Positions 1-7,834 of a stretch of 35,521 nucleotides of DNA are shown piece after piece. Source of the stretch: a bacterium (GTDB lineage Bacteria; Ratteibacteria; UBA8468; B48-G9; JAFGKM01); the NCBI GenBank assembly GCA_035371905.1, contig DAORXQ010000004.1, positions 1-35,521 of the forward strand. Direction: 5' to 3'. Position 1 is the stretch's first letter, and every line of letters starts with the position of its first letter. Under the pieces are notes generated by a model. It had not been told where the DNA came from. It did no database searches and worked only from the letters and a program-made list of their open reading frames with translations. The position numbers were made by a program, and so were the translations under genes.

Positions 1-117
1 ATCCATTATCCCACAAAGAATTATATTGATTTTAAAGTCTATAAGTTCGGTTATAAATTTTGTTTACTATAAATAATATCCCTGTTCTATTTAATTATAT
101 CTTATTTTTTACAAAAT

Positions 118-1290
118 TCAACCTAAAAGTTCCATATATCTTTTTTTCAGATTTTCAAATTCATCCATATATTCTTTTGGTATATTTTTTTCAGGTACAA
201 ATTTTAACTTCAAAAAGTTTATAAATTTACCATCTTTCTGAACTCTGAAATCAAGATGAGGACCTGTTGCAATTCCTGTCATTCCTACATAACCAATTAC
301 TTCTCCTTTTTTTACTTTTACACCCTTTTTTATACCTTTTTCAATTCTGCTTAAATGTCCGTAATAAGAAATATAACCATTTGGATGTTTTATTTTTACA
401 CATTTTCCATATCCATTATTAGTCCAACCGGCAAATATTACAGAACCGTTTCCAATAGAAGAAACAGGTGTTCCTGTTGGTGCTGAATAATCTATTCCAA
501 GATGTGGTCTGTAAACTTTGTAAATTGGGTGAAATCTTGAATAGGAGAAAAAAGAAGTTATTCTTCTATACGATAAAGGTGCTTTTAAAAATGAACCTTC
601 AAGCCCTTTTCCATTCTCATCAAAAAATCCACTGAAATTTCCATTTTCAAAATAAAAAGCATAATATTTCTGGTTTCTTGTTTCATATTTTCCAGCGACA
701 ACTCTTATGTCTTTTAAAATTGTTCCATCTTTGTCTGCCCAACTTTCCCATATAATTGAAAATTTATCATCTTTCTGGCATTCAGTGAAAAAGTCAATTT
801 TTGATTCAAAAACTTCAGCAAACTGTATAATTATTTCAGGATTTATGTTTGAATTTATCATACTTTCATAAAGAGAATTATTGATAAATCCTGTTTTTGT
901 AAATGTTTTTTTGAACTTTTCAATTTCTTCTGTATAGGAAATAAAATCACCTGTATCTTGTTTTTTTTCAACGATGTAGAAATTAAATGGCTTACTGAAA
1001 TATTTAAACTTTAAAAAATCTCCTTTTAATGAAAAATGTAATTCCCATCTATCACCTATTTTACTTTTTCTAACATCAAAAATTTCTCTTAATTTTTCAG
1101 TAATTTTTCCTGCTTCATAATCTGATAAACCATTTGTTTTAAAAATATTTCCAATTATATCTCCCTCTTTTATTTCTCCTCCTATAATGGTTATTTCTGG
1201 AATAGATTGCTTTTTTGAAATTTTAAAAAAGGAAAAGAAAATTATAAAGATAAGAACTAAAAAAATTAAAGTTTTTATTCCTTTATTCAT
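118..1290 (-). CDS. M23-family murein peptidase with N-terminal membrane anchor
   Basis: Probable 390-residue envelope peptidase that would cut peptidoglycan cross-links outside the inner membrane. Residues 6-22 form one hydrophobic segment (signal anchor). A long middle region of about 200 residues follows, then the LytM/M23 domain at roughly 235-365. Seen motifs are H263-x3-D267 (HLGID), H312 in YGHLS and H345 in GPHLDF. In the family the last motif is normally HxH with the second His binding zinc; here that position is Asp347. The ATG at 1290 is chosen because it overlaps the upstream stop codon by 8 bases; an in-frame extension to 1458 would run deep into the preceding gene. It is the last gene of the Gld-type ABC operon, suggesting a role in wall remodelling during growth, division or motility (inference). 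Confidence 0.88.
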   Translation of the reverse strand: MNKGIKTLIFLVLIFIIFFSFFKISKKQSIPEITIIGGEIKEGDIIGNIFKTNGLSDYEAGKITEKLREIFDVRKSKIGDRWELHFSLKGDFLKFKYFSKPFNFYIVEKKQDTGDFISYTEEIEKFKKTFTKTGFINNSLYESMINSNINPEIIIQFAEVFESKIDFFTECQKDDKFSIIWESWADKDGTILKDIRVVAGKYETRNQKYYAFYFENGNFSGFFDENGKGLEGSFLKAPLSYRRITSFFSYSRFHPIYKVYRPHLGIDYSAPTGTPVSSIGNGSVIFAGWTNNGYGKCVKIKHPNGYISYYGHLSRIEKGIKKGVKVKKGEVIGYVGMTGIATGPHLDFRVQKDGKFINFLKLKFVPEKNIPKEYMDEFENLKKRYMELLG

Positions 1291-2611
1291 TTTTTCTTTT
1301 CTTCTCTTCAACAAAAAATCCCTCATCTTTATCAATTCTGGAATAATCAGAAGAAGGAATTGTAAATATACTCTTTCTTTCTGGGCTATAGCAATATATA
1401 TAATTTTCTGTCTTTTTTCCAAAATGAACTTCTGTTTTTGTTCCTTCTGTATAAACAATTATTTTTATTAAAGGTGGAGAAAGTTGGAAATCTTTTAAGT
1501 TTTTTTCTGAATATTCTATAAAATCCTTAATTTCAAGATATTTTAAGTCATGAAGGAATTCCTCAACCTTATCCTTTGAAATTTTTTTTGTTTTTTCACC
1601 TTCAAGAAAATAAGAATCCTTTTCTTTTTTAAATTTCAATTCTTTATCTTTTTTTATGATTGAAAATTCTTCCACTTCTGAAACATCTATATCAAACAAT
1701 TTTTTTTCTCTCAATTCATTTATTTCATCAGGTATATCATCAACAATTTTATCATCAGCCAGAAAGATATATGGTTTCAGAGAATTTTTGGCATAATATA
1801 AATTCTCCTTTTTTTTCCCAAGATAAATAAAATAATTACTGTCTTTAGTTTTTAATTTAATTGTACTTTCGGGTCTTTCAAGTCCGCATTCCTTTTCAGT
1901 TTTTAATTCTTCAAATTCTTTTACCTCCCCATCAATTATATTTCCAACCACTCTTTCTATTTTCTCTCTATTCGCAATGTCTTTTAAAGGACTTTCAATA
2001 TACCACCTTTCTCCTGACCTTTTTAATAGAATTGTTTTATTTTTTTTGTTCACCTCAATTTCTTCAATATCTTCTTTTGTTATATCAACAGGTATTATTC
2101 TTTTATCCCTTAAGTCAAAAATATTTTTTCCAAGAATACTGTCTAAATCCCATTTATATACGAGTAAAACTTCCTTTTTATCTTTTGTTGTATAGAGGTA
2201 ACTACTTGATGGTGTCTCGTCTCCAATATAAAGTATAAATTTCTCTCCATCTTTCTGGATTTCTATTTGTTTTTCAGAAGATGAAAGTCCGTAAATACTT
2301 AAATCATCAACTGTACCAATATTTCTTTCTATTTCAAGGGATAGAATTTTATTTATCAAACTTTCTATTTCGTTTTTATCACACTCATAATTTTTCCCTT
2401 TTATTTTCCAGAGTCCATTTTCATTTACTATTTCTATTTCCTTATCATCATTTTTTATTAAGATACCCTTTATTTTCTCCTTTTCAAAAACAAAAAGTTT
2501 TTTCTCCTCATTTTTTTTCTTTTTTGAAGCAATTTTAACCTGATAAAAATAGAAAGAACCTACAATGAGTAAAATGATAAGAAGCAATAGATTTTTTTTA
2601 AATATCTTCAT
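1283..2611 (-). CDS. DUF4340 domain-containing membrane-anchored protein
   Basis: A 442-residue protein with one N-terminal transmembrane segment (about residues 7-24), then a long charged extracytoplasmic part containing repeated beta-rich units of the DUF4340 type (for example IKGILIKNDDKEIEIV and the related IYGLSSSEKQIEI region). DUF4340 proteins are typically encoded straight after a GldG-like auxiliary subunit and an ABC-2 transporter, exactly as here, with one base between this start and the preceding stop codon. The biochemical role of the domain is unknown. It presumably works at the outer face of the membrane with the ABC complex. Assignment rests on the architecture and the neighbours rather than on any catalytic motif. 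Confidence 0.82.
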   Translation of the reverse strand: MKIFKKNLLLLIILLIVGSFYFYQVKIASKKKKNEEKKLFVFEKEKIKGILIKNDDKEIEIVNENGLWKIKGKNYECDKNEIESLINKILSLEIERNIGTVDDLSIYGLSSSEKQIEIQKDGEKFILYIGDETPSSSYLYTTKDKKEVLLVYKWDLDSILGKNIFDLRDKRIIPVDITKEDIEEIEVNKKNKTILLKRSGERWYIESPLKDIANREKIERVVGNIIDGEVKEFEELKTEKECGLERPESTIKLKTKDSNYFIYLGKKKENLYYAKNSLKPYIFLADDKIVDDIPDEINELREKKLFDIDVSEVEEFSIIKKDKELKFKKEKDSYFLEGEKTKKISKDKVEEFLHDLKYLEIKDFIEYSEKNLKDFQLSPPLIKIIVYTEGTKTEVHFGKKTENYIYCYSPERKSIFTIPSSDYSRIDKDEGFFVEEKKRKNE

Positions 2612-2612
2612 T

Positions 2613-3953
2613 TTAGTACAAAAATTTTCTTCTAATTGTGATATAACTACCTGAAATTATTATTAAAACCGGAATTATTACAACTGGGAAGAAAAATAAA
2701 AATTTTCCTGCTTTTTCTGAAAGAATTAATGGCTGATTTTCTTCTTTCTTTTCCCTTATGGAAATTAAAATGTCCTCTTCGGCAAGATAATTAACTGTAT
2801 TCATCGCAAAATCTTTATTAAGCAAAAAACCAATCATCTTATCTGTGACAAAATCAGAATCTCCAAAAACAGCAACACATGCTTTTTTATTACCTTCCTT
2901 TTCTTTTATTTCTTTTTCAACCAAAACAGCAACAGAAACAGGCCCTTTTTCATCATTTTCATCATAATTAACCTTACCTTTTTCTATTTCCTTCATATTT
3001 TTTTCAGCCCATGAAGCAGAACTTGTCCTTGCAAGAACATCCCCTTTAATTTCAGAAGGTAAATTTTCCTTCAATTTAACACTTCTTACAGAGGAAAAAA
3101 CACATGCTGAATTTGAAAAATCTCTCGTTATCTGGTGATAGGGAAAATCAAATACTAAAGGACTTAAAGCATCTCCAAGAAATCTTCTACCTGCAAGGTC
3201 AATAATTATGTCATTTTCAATTTCAATTCCATAAGAACCAAGTAAATTTTTTAAGTTCGGAAAATTACCTGTATCCAGAAAAACAAGAAGTCTTTTCCCG
3301 CTGTCAATGAATTTCTTTATTTCTTCAATTTCTTTATCAACAAAATCAACTTCAGGACCACATATTACAAGAATATCACAATCATCTGGTATTCCATCTC
3401 TCAATATTAATGTTTCTCCAACTGTATAATTTTCTTCTTCAAGATACTTTTTAAAATTACTCAATTTATCATCTATTCCTTTTTCTCCATGACCGGTTGT
3501 AAAATAAATCTTTTTCTTTTCTTTTTTTGTGAGTTTTAATATTGCACCTGTTATTTCTTTTTCTCCAAGTGAGTATATCTTTTCGTAATTTTCACCAGTT
3601 TTTATCAGAATTGTATCATAACTTGTAATTCCATATTTTTTGGCAAGTAAAACATCCCTGTCAAGGTCAACAAATCTATAACTTATAAATTTTGAATTTG
3701 ACCTGTATTGTTCAAGAAGTTCCTTTGTCTTTTCATCTATTTTTTCTCTGTAAAAAATAATTATCTCAACAGGTTCTTTCAGGTTTTTGATTATCTTTTT
3801 TGTCTGAGGAGAAATTGAATGAATTTTGTTTTTCGTTAAATCAATTCTTTTGTAATTTTTTTCAGATATAAGATTGACAAAAATAAGAATTCCAAGAAAG
3901 ATTAAAACCATTAAAAAAGCATTTATTCTATAAAAAAATTTTTTTTCAACCAT
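2613..3953 (-). CDS. GldG-like ABC transporter auxiliary protein
   Basis: A 446-residue membrane protein of the ABC_transp_aux/GldG type. It has one N-terminal transmembrane helix (about 10-28), a large extracytoplasmic region, and one C-terminal helix (about 415-435) followed by the basic tail RRKFLY. The central region contains the stretches typical of the family: IYFTTGHGEKGI, then DDCDILVICGPEVDF and the GKRLLVFLD element, resembling an intracellular protease/GATase-like fold. It starts one base after the permease stop codon (3955), so it is very likely co-translated with it. Related proteins in Bacteroidetes (GldG with GldA and GldF) are needed for gliding. In other phyla the same trio is widespread with unknown cargo, so gliding should not be assumed. 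Confidence 0.87.
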   Translation of the reverse strand: MVEKKFFYRINAFLMVLIFLGILIFVNLISEKNYKRIDLTKNKIHSISPQTKKIIKNLKEPVEIIIFYREKIDEKTKELLEQYRSNSKFISYRFVDLDRDVLLAKKYGITSYDTILIKTGENYEKIYSLGEKEITGAILKLTKKEKKKIYFTTGHGEKGIDDKLSNFKKYLEEENYTVGETLILRDGIPDDCDILVICGPEVDFVDKEIEEIKKFIDSGKRLLVFLDTGNFPNLKNLLGSYGIEIENDIIIDLAGRRFLGDALSPLVFDFPYHQITRDFSNSACVFSSVRSVKLKENLPSEIKGDVLARTSSASWAEKNMKEIEKGKVNYDENDEKGPVSVAVLVEKEIKEKEGNKKACVAVFGDSDFVTDKMIGFLLNKDFAMNTVNYLAEEDILISIREKKEENQPLILSEKAGKFLFFFPVVIIPVLIIISGSYITIRRKFLY

Positions 3954-3954
3954 T

Positions 3955-4719
3955 TTAACCCCTGTATTTTTTTGAAATAAGAATTCTCAATGTTAAAAAT
4001 GAAAAGAAAAAACAAATACTTAAATAAAATATTATATCCCTTGTATCAAGAATACCTTTTGGAAAATTTTCGTAATGATTATATATAGAAATAAAGTCAA
4101 AAAAGTTTGAATATTTTGGTAAAATTTCAGAAATCCAACCAATGATCCAGAAAAGTAATGAAACTCCAAAAGTTATAATTGCTGAAATAATCTGGCTTTC
4201 TGTAAGAGAGGAAATTAAAATACCTATAGAAATAAAACTACCTCCGAGTAAAAGAAGTCCGAGAAAACTATTTAAAATAATTCCCTTATCCAGGTTTACC
4301 CATTTTTCAAGAATAAAAATATAAAGAAATGGTATCAAGGTCATTATAGTAAAGATTGAAAAACAGGCAAGAAATTTTCCCCAGTAGATATCTGAATCCT
4401 TAAGCGGGTATGTAAATAAAAGTTCTATTGTACCAAGCCGTCTTTCTTCTGAAAACAATCTCATTGTTAAAAGCGGTAAAACAAAAAGAGATGTTATAGC
4501 CATATTAAAAAATAAAGGTTTAATAATCATTTCATTTGGTGAAAGAGTAAAATAGGGATAAGGGCTTCCCGAAAATCTTGTTGAAAGAATTGAATAATAG
4601 GCACATAAGGCATAAAAGATAAAACCAGAAATTAAATTGAAAATGAGAATAACAACATAGGCAACCGGAGAAATAAAATAACTTTTAAATTCTTTTTTGA
4701 AAATAGACAGAATTCTCAT
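3955..4719 (-). CDS. ABC-2 type transporter permease (GldF-like)
   Basis: A 254-residue integral membrane protein with about six hydrophobic segments, beginning with a short cytoplasmic stretch MRILSIFKKEFKSYF and a first helix at about 18-40. The loop containing RLFSEERRLGTIELL, just after the second helix, is the conserved coupling element of ABC-2 permeases (PF12679-like). It would form the membrane channel partner of the ATPase encoded two bases upstream and acts with the GldG-like and DUF4340 proteins downstream. The substrate is unknown. No start alternative is needed: the ATG follows the ATPase stop codon directly. Confidence 0.88.
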   Translation of the reverse strand: MRILSIFKKEFKSYFISPVAYVVILIFNLISGFIFYALCAYYSILSTRFSGSPYPYFTLSPNEMIIKPLFFNMAITSLFVLPLLTMRLFSEERRLGTIELLFTYPLKDSDIYWGKFLACFSIFTIMTLIPFLYIFILEKWVNLDKGIILNSFLGLLLLGGSFISIGILISSLTESQIISAIITFGVSLLFWIIGWISEILPKYSNFFDFISIYNHYENFPKGILDTRDIIFYLSICFFFSFLTLRILISKKYRG

Positions 4720-4721
4720 TT

Positions 4722-5654
4722 TTATTCCTTTGTTGTTAATTTAAGGAAAATATCTTCAAGAGTCATTTCTTTTATTCTCATACCTAAAAGTCCAAAACCA
4801 CTATTAAGAATTTTTTCTGAAATATCTTTTCTTATATCCTTTTCTGCTATGACAACATATTTATTTATTTTTTCTCCCGCAGAAGAGATAATATTTATGC
4901 TTTTAACACCTGGAATTTCTCCTAAAACTTTTTTAACTTTTTCAACATCTCCATCAATTTCAAGATATATTTCAATTCCTCCTTTCAGAGTTGATGTTAA
5001 ATTTTCAACAGTATCAGTTGCAACAATCTTTCCTTCATTTATAATGATAACTCTTTCACATACCATACTTACTTCAGGAAGAATATGACTTGAAAGAAAG
5101 ATTGTTCTTTTACCTGATAGATTTTTTATTAAGTTTCTTGTTTCAATAATCTGTTTAGGGTCAAGCCCAATAGTTGGTTCATCAAGAATTAAAACAGAAG
5201 GTTCATTCACAAGTGCCTGAGCAATACCAACTCTTTGTTTATATCCTTTTGAAAGTTTATATATTGTTTTATTTTTTACTTCAGAAAGTCCACACTCTTC
5301 CATAACTTTTGAAATTCTTTTGTTTTTTTCCTCTTTCTTAACTATTCCTTTTGTTTCACAGACAAAATTTAAAAACTCACTTACAGTAAATTCTTCATAT
5401 AAAGGATTTCTCTCGGGTAGATATCCTACACTTTTCTGAACCTCAAGTGGATTTTCAAGAATATCATATCCATTGACTATAGCAGTACCCGAAGTTGGAG
5501 TTAAAAAACAGGTTAATATTCTCATTATTGTGGTTTTTCCTGCTGCATTTGGTCCAAGAAGTCCTACTATCTCTCCTTTTTCAACTGTAAAACAGACATT
5601 TTCTATTGCCTTTGTCTTTCCATAAAATTTTGTTAAATTTTTCGCCTCAACCAT
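4722..5654 (-). CDS. ABC transporter ATP-binding protein (GldA-like)
   Basis: A 310-residue ATPase that energises the permease encoded just downstream. Visible motifs are Walker A GPNAAGKT (34-41, with Ala where Gly is usual in GPNGAGKT), signature LSKGY (134-138), Walker B VLILDE (154-159) and the switch His190 in SSHILPE. The C-terminal third (from about 225) is a regulatory extension typical of ABC-2 ATPases of this group. The ATG at 5654 is preferred over an in-frame start 14 codons upstream because an AAAGGAGA ribosome binding site sits immediately before it (complement of 5662-5669) and the upstream in-frame codons overlap the promoter region. It heads the operon and has a near-consensus promoter. 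Confidence 0.93.
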   Translation of the reverse strand: MVEAKNLTKFYGKTKAIENVCFTVEKGEIVGLLGPNAAGKTTIMRILTCFLTPTSGTAIVNGYDILENPLEVQKSVGYLPERNPLYEEFTVSEFLNFVCETKGIVKKEEKNKRISKVMEECGLSEVKNKTIYKLSKGYKQRVGIAQALVNEPSVLILDEPTIGLDPKQIIETRNLIKNLSGKRTIFLSSHILPEVSMVCERVIIINEGKIVATDTVENLTSTLKGGIEIYLEIDGDVEKVKKVLGEIPGVKSINIISSAGEKINKYVVIAEKDIRKDISEKILNSGFGLLGMRIKEMTLEDIFLKLTTKE

Positions 5655-5685
5655 CCTGTTTTCTCCTTTACTGTGATTTAAAAAA

Positions 5686-5713
5686 ATTATATTCAATCTT
5701 AAAAATATGTCAA
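5686..5713 (-). promoter_or_regulatory. Sigma-70-like promoter of the Gld-type ABC operon
   Basis: Read on the minus strand, a perfect TTGACA (complement of 5708-5713) is followed by 16 bases and a perfect TATAAT (complement of 5686-5691). Transcription would begin near 5679, giving a leader of about 25 bases that carries the AAAGGAGA ribosome binding site. It is the best promoter match seen in the window. Confidence 0.8.
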
Positions 5714-5766
5714 TTTTAAATCTTTTTTGCTTTTACTGATTTTTTATTTAAAATAAAAAAGATAGG

Positions 5767-7833
5767 ATGAAAAAATTTATCTGTATTTTTTTGATATTTG
5801 TTTTTATATTCCTGATAGAAAAGAGTTCTGGAAAAATGGAGGATAAAATGGAATTTAAAAATGCTGAAATTTTATATGTTTCAAATGAAGGAGATAATTC
5901 CTTTTCTGGTAGATTAAAGGAAAGAAGTAAAAAAGATGGCCCTTTTAAAACTTTACAGAGAGCAGTTGACGAAATAATAAAGATTAAACAGAAAAATGGT
6001 GGAATTCTTAAAAAACAGGTAGTGATTACGATAAAAGGTGGTATATACTTTCTTGAAAAACCTGTTGAATTAACGTATGAACACTCAGGAACTTCTGATT
6101 TACCTGTAATTATAATGCCTTATAAAAATGAAAGAGTTATAATTAGTGCTGGTGAGAAGTTAAAAAATTACAAAACAGAAAAGATTGATGGAAAAGAGTT
6201 TTTTGTTTTTGATGTTAAAGGAAAAAAATTCAGAAGTTTATGGGTAAATGATGAATATTTGAAAAGAGCAAGGTATCCTAAGAACGGTTATCTGAAAATT
6301 GCGGGAATTTCTGAAGAAGATGAAAAAAAAGAATGGAATGAAGGTGTATATAAGGTGAAAATTCATAATGAAGATATAAAAAACTGGAATAATTTTAAAA
6401 ATAGTGAGGTAATATTAATGACGAGGTGGGTTGAATCAAGATTACCAGTTTATTATGTGGATATAAATAAAGGGATTATTGAGTTTAAAAAGAGAACTGT
6501 ATTTAAACCGCAGAAAGATGACCTTTATTACATTGAAAATATTTTTGAATTTATGGATGAGAAAGAATGGTATTTTGATTTTGAAAGTGAAAAATTATAT
6601 TTTTATCCTGAAGAAAAAACAAAAAATTATGAGTTTATTATTCCAAAATTTGAAAATGTCTTAATAATTAAAGGTTGTCCTGAAAAAAATGAATATGTAG
6701 AAAATATTTATTTTTATAATATAACATTTTCACATGCTGAATGGTATTTTCCAGAAAAAAGTTTGAAAGGAAATGAATCTGGTGGTTTTGCACAGGCGGC
6801 AATTGAAATTCCCGGTGCAGTTTACTGTGAAGGTATGAGAAATTGTAAATTTGAAAATTGTGAAATAACCAATGTTGGCACTTATGGGTTTGAATTTTCA
6901 AAGGGATGTCAGAATAACAAAATTATTAACTGTAAAACTCATAGTATCGGTGCTGGCGGAATAAAGATAGGTGAAAGAATTACTAGAGAGGAAAAAAATT
7001 TAAAGACATATGGAAATGAAATAAAAGGATGTATTATAAAGGATGGCGGAAAGATTTTTCACAGTGCAGTAGGGATATGGATTGGACAGAGTTATGGAAA
7101 TATTATTGAGAAAAATGAGATATATGATTTTTATTATACAGGAATAAGTATTGGATGGACATGGGGCTATGGAAAATCGCTTGCAGGTGGAAATATTGTT
7201 AAATTTAATAATGTTCATCATATTGGTAAAAAAACAGATGGAGATGGTCCAATTTTAAGTGATATGGGTGGAATATATACACTTGGAATTCAGGATGGAA
7301 CTCTTATAAGTAACAATATCTTCCATGATATTTATGGATACTGGTATGGTGGATGGGGTATTTATTTTGATGAAGGAAGTACCCATATAATTGCAGAAAA
7401 TAATCTCGTTTATAATACAACACATGGTGGATTCCACCAGCATTACGGAAAAGAGAATATTGTGAGAAACAATATTTTTGCCTTTGGAAGAGACCAGCAA
7501 ATACAGATAACAAGACCTGAAAATCATATAAGATTTACATTTGAAAGAAACATTGTTATTGGAAATACAGAAAAATGGATTTACGGAGGAATTGATTTTA
7601 ATTTTATGTTTAACAATAACCTTTATTTCAGAATTGATGGAAAAGAAATAAAAATATTTGACCATGGAGGGAAGATTTACACTTTTAAGGATTGGCAGAA
7701 GAAAGGGATGGATACAGATTCTATTTTAGAAGACCCTTTATTTTATGACATAAAAAATTTCAACTTTAAATTAAAAAATAATTCACCTGCTTTTAAAATT
7801 GGATTTAAGGAATTTGAATTGCCAGAAAGATAA
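5767..7833 (+). CDS. Secreted right-handed parallel beta-helix protein (GH141-like)
   Basis: A 688-residue exported protein with an N-terminal signal sequence (basic MKK, hydrophobic core to about residue 21). The opening of the mature part, ILYVSNEGDNSFSG followed by GPFKTLQRAVDEI, is the standard entry of carbohydrate-active beta-helix proteins. LWVNDEYLKRARYPKNGY at about 160 resembles the NG-x-RARxPN element of GH141 and related families. From about 300 to 620 there are many short beta-helix coils rich in N, G and I, consistent with PbH1 repeats. Likely role: hydrolysis or lysis of plant or algal polysaccharide outside the cytoplasm (inference); GH120-like or lyase activities cannot be excluded. 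It stands alone between an ABC operon and the lipid A genes, with only a weak promoter-like TAAAAT at 5749-5754 and a poor ribosome binding site. Confidence 0.8.
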   Translation: MKKFICIFLIFVFIFLIEKSSGKMEDKMEFKNAEILYVSNEGDNSFSGRLKERSKKDGPFKTLQRAVDEIIKIKQKNGGILKKQVVITIKGGIYFLEKPVELTYEHSGTSDLPVIIMPYKNERVIISAGEKLKNYKTEKIDGKEFFVFDVKGKKFRSLWVNDEYLKRARYPKNGYLKIAGISEEDEKKEWNEGVYKVKIHNEDIKNWNNFKNSEVILMTRWVESRLPVYYVDINKGIIEFKKRTVFKPQKDDLYYIENIFEFMDEKEWYFDFESEKLYFYPEEKTKNYEFIIPKFENVLIIKGCPEKNEYVENIYFYNITFSHAEWYFPEKSLKGNESGGFAQAAIEIPGAVYCEGMRNCKFENCEITNVGTYGFEFSKGCQNNKIINCKTHSIGAGGIKIGERITREEKNLKTYGNEIKGCIIKDGGKIFHSAVGIWIGQSYGNIIEKNEIYDFYYTGISIGWTWGYGKSLAGGNIVKFNNVHHIGKKTDGDGPILSDMGGIYTLGIQDGTLISNNIFHDIYGYWYGGWGIYFDEGSTHIIAENNLVYNTTHGGFHQHYGKENIVRNNIFAFGRDQQIQITRPENHIRFTFERNIVIGNTEKWIYGGIDFNFMFNNNLYFRIDGKEIKIFDHGGKIYTFKDWQKKGMDTDSILEDPLFYDIKNFNFKLKNNSPAFKIGFKEFELPER

Positions 7834-7834
7834 G

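Noticed and set aside
1..117. A gene or terminator in the left margin
   Set aside because: The 117 bases downstream of the M23 gene are AT-rich and contain no open frame with a ribosome binding site and no stem followed by T-run.
7255..7665. A 136-codon open frame on the minus strand inside the beta-helix gene
   Set aside because: It is antisense to a clear signal-peptide protein, has no ribosome binding site and its composition is typical of a shadow frame in AT-rich coding sequence.
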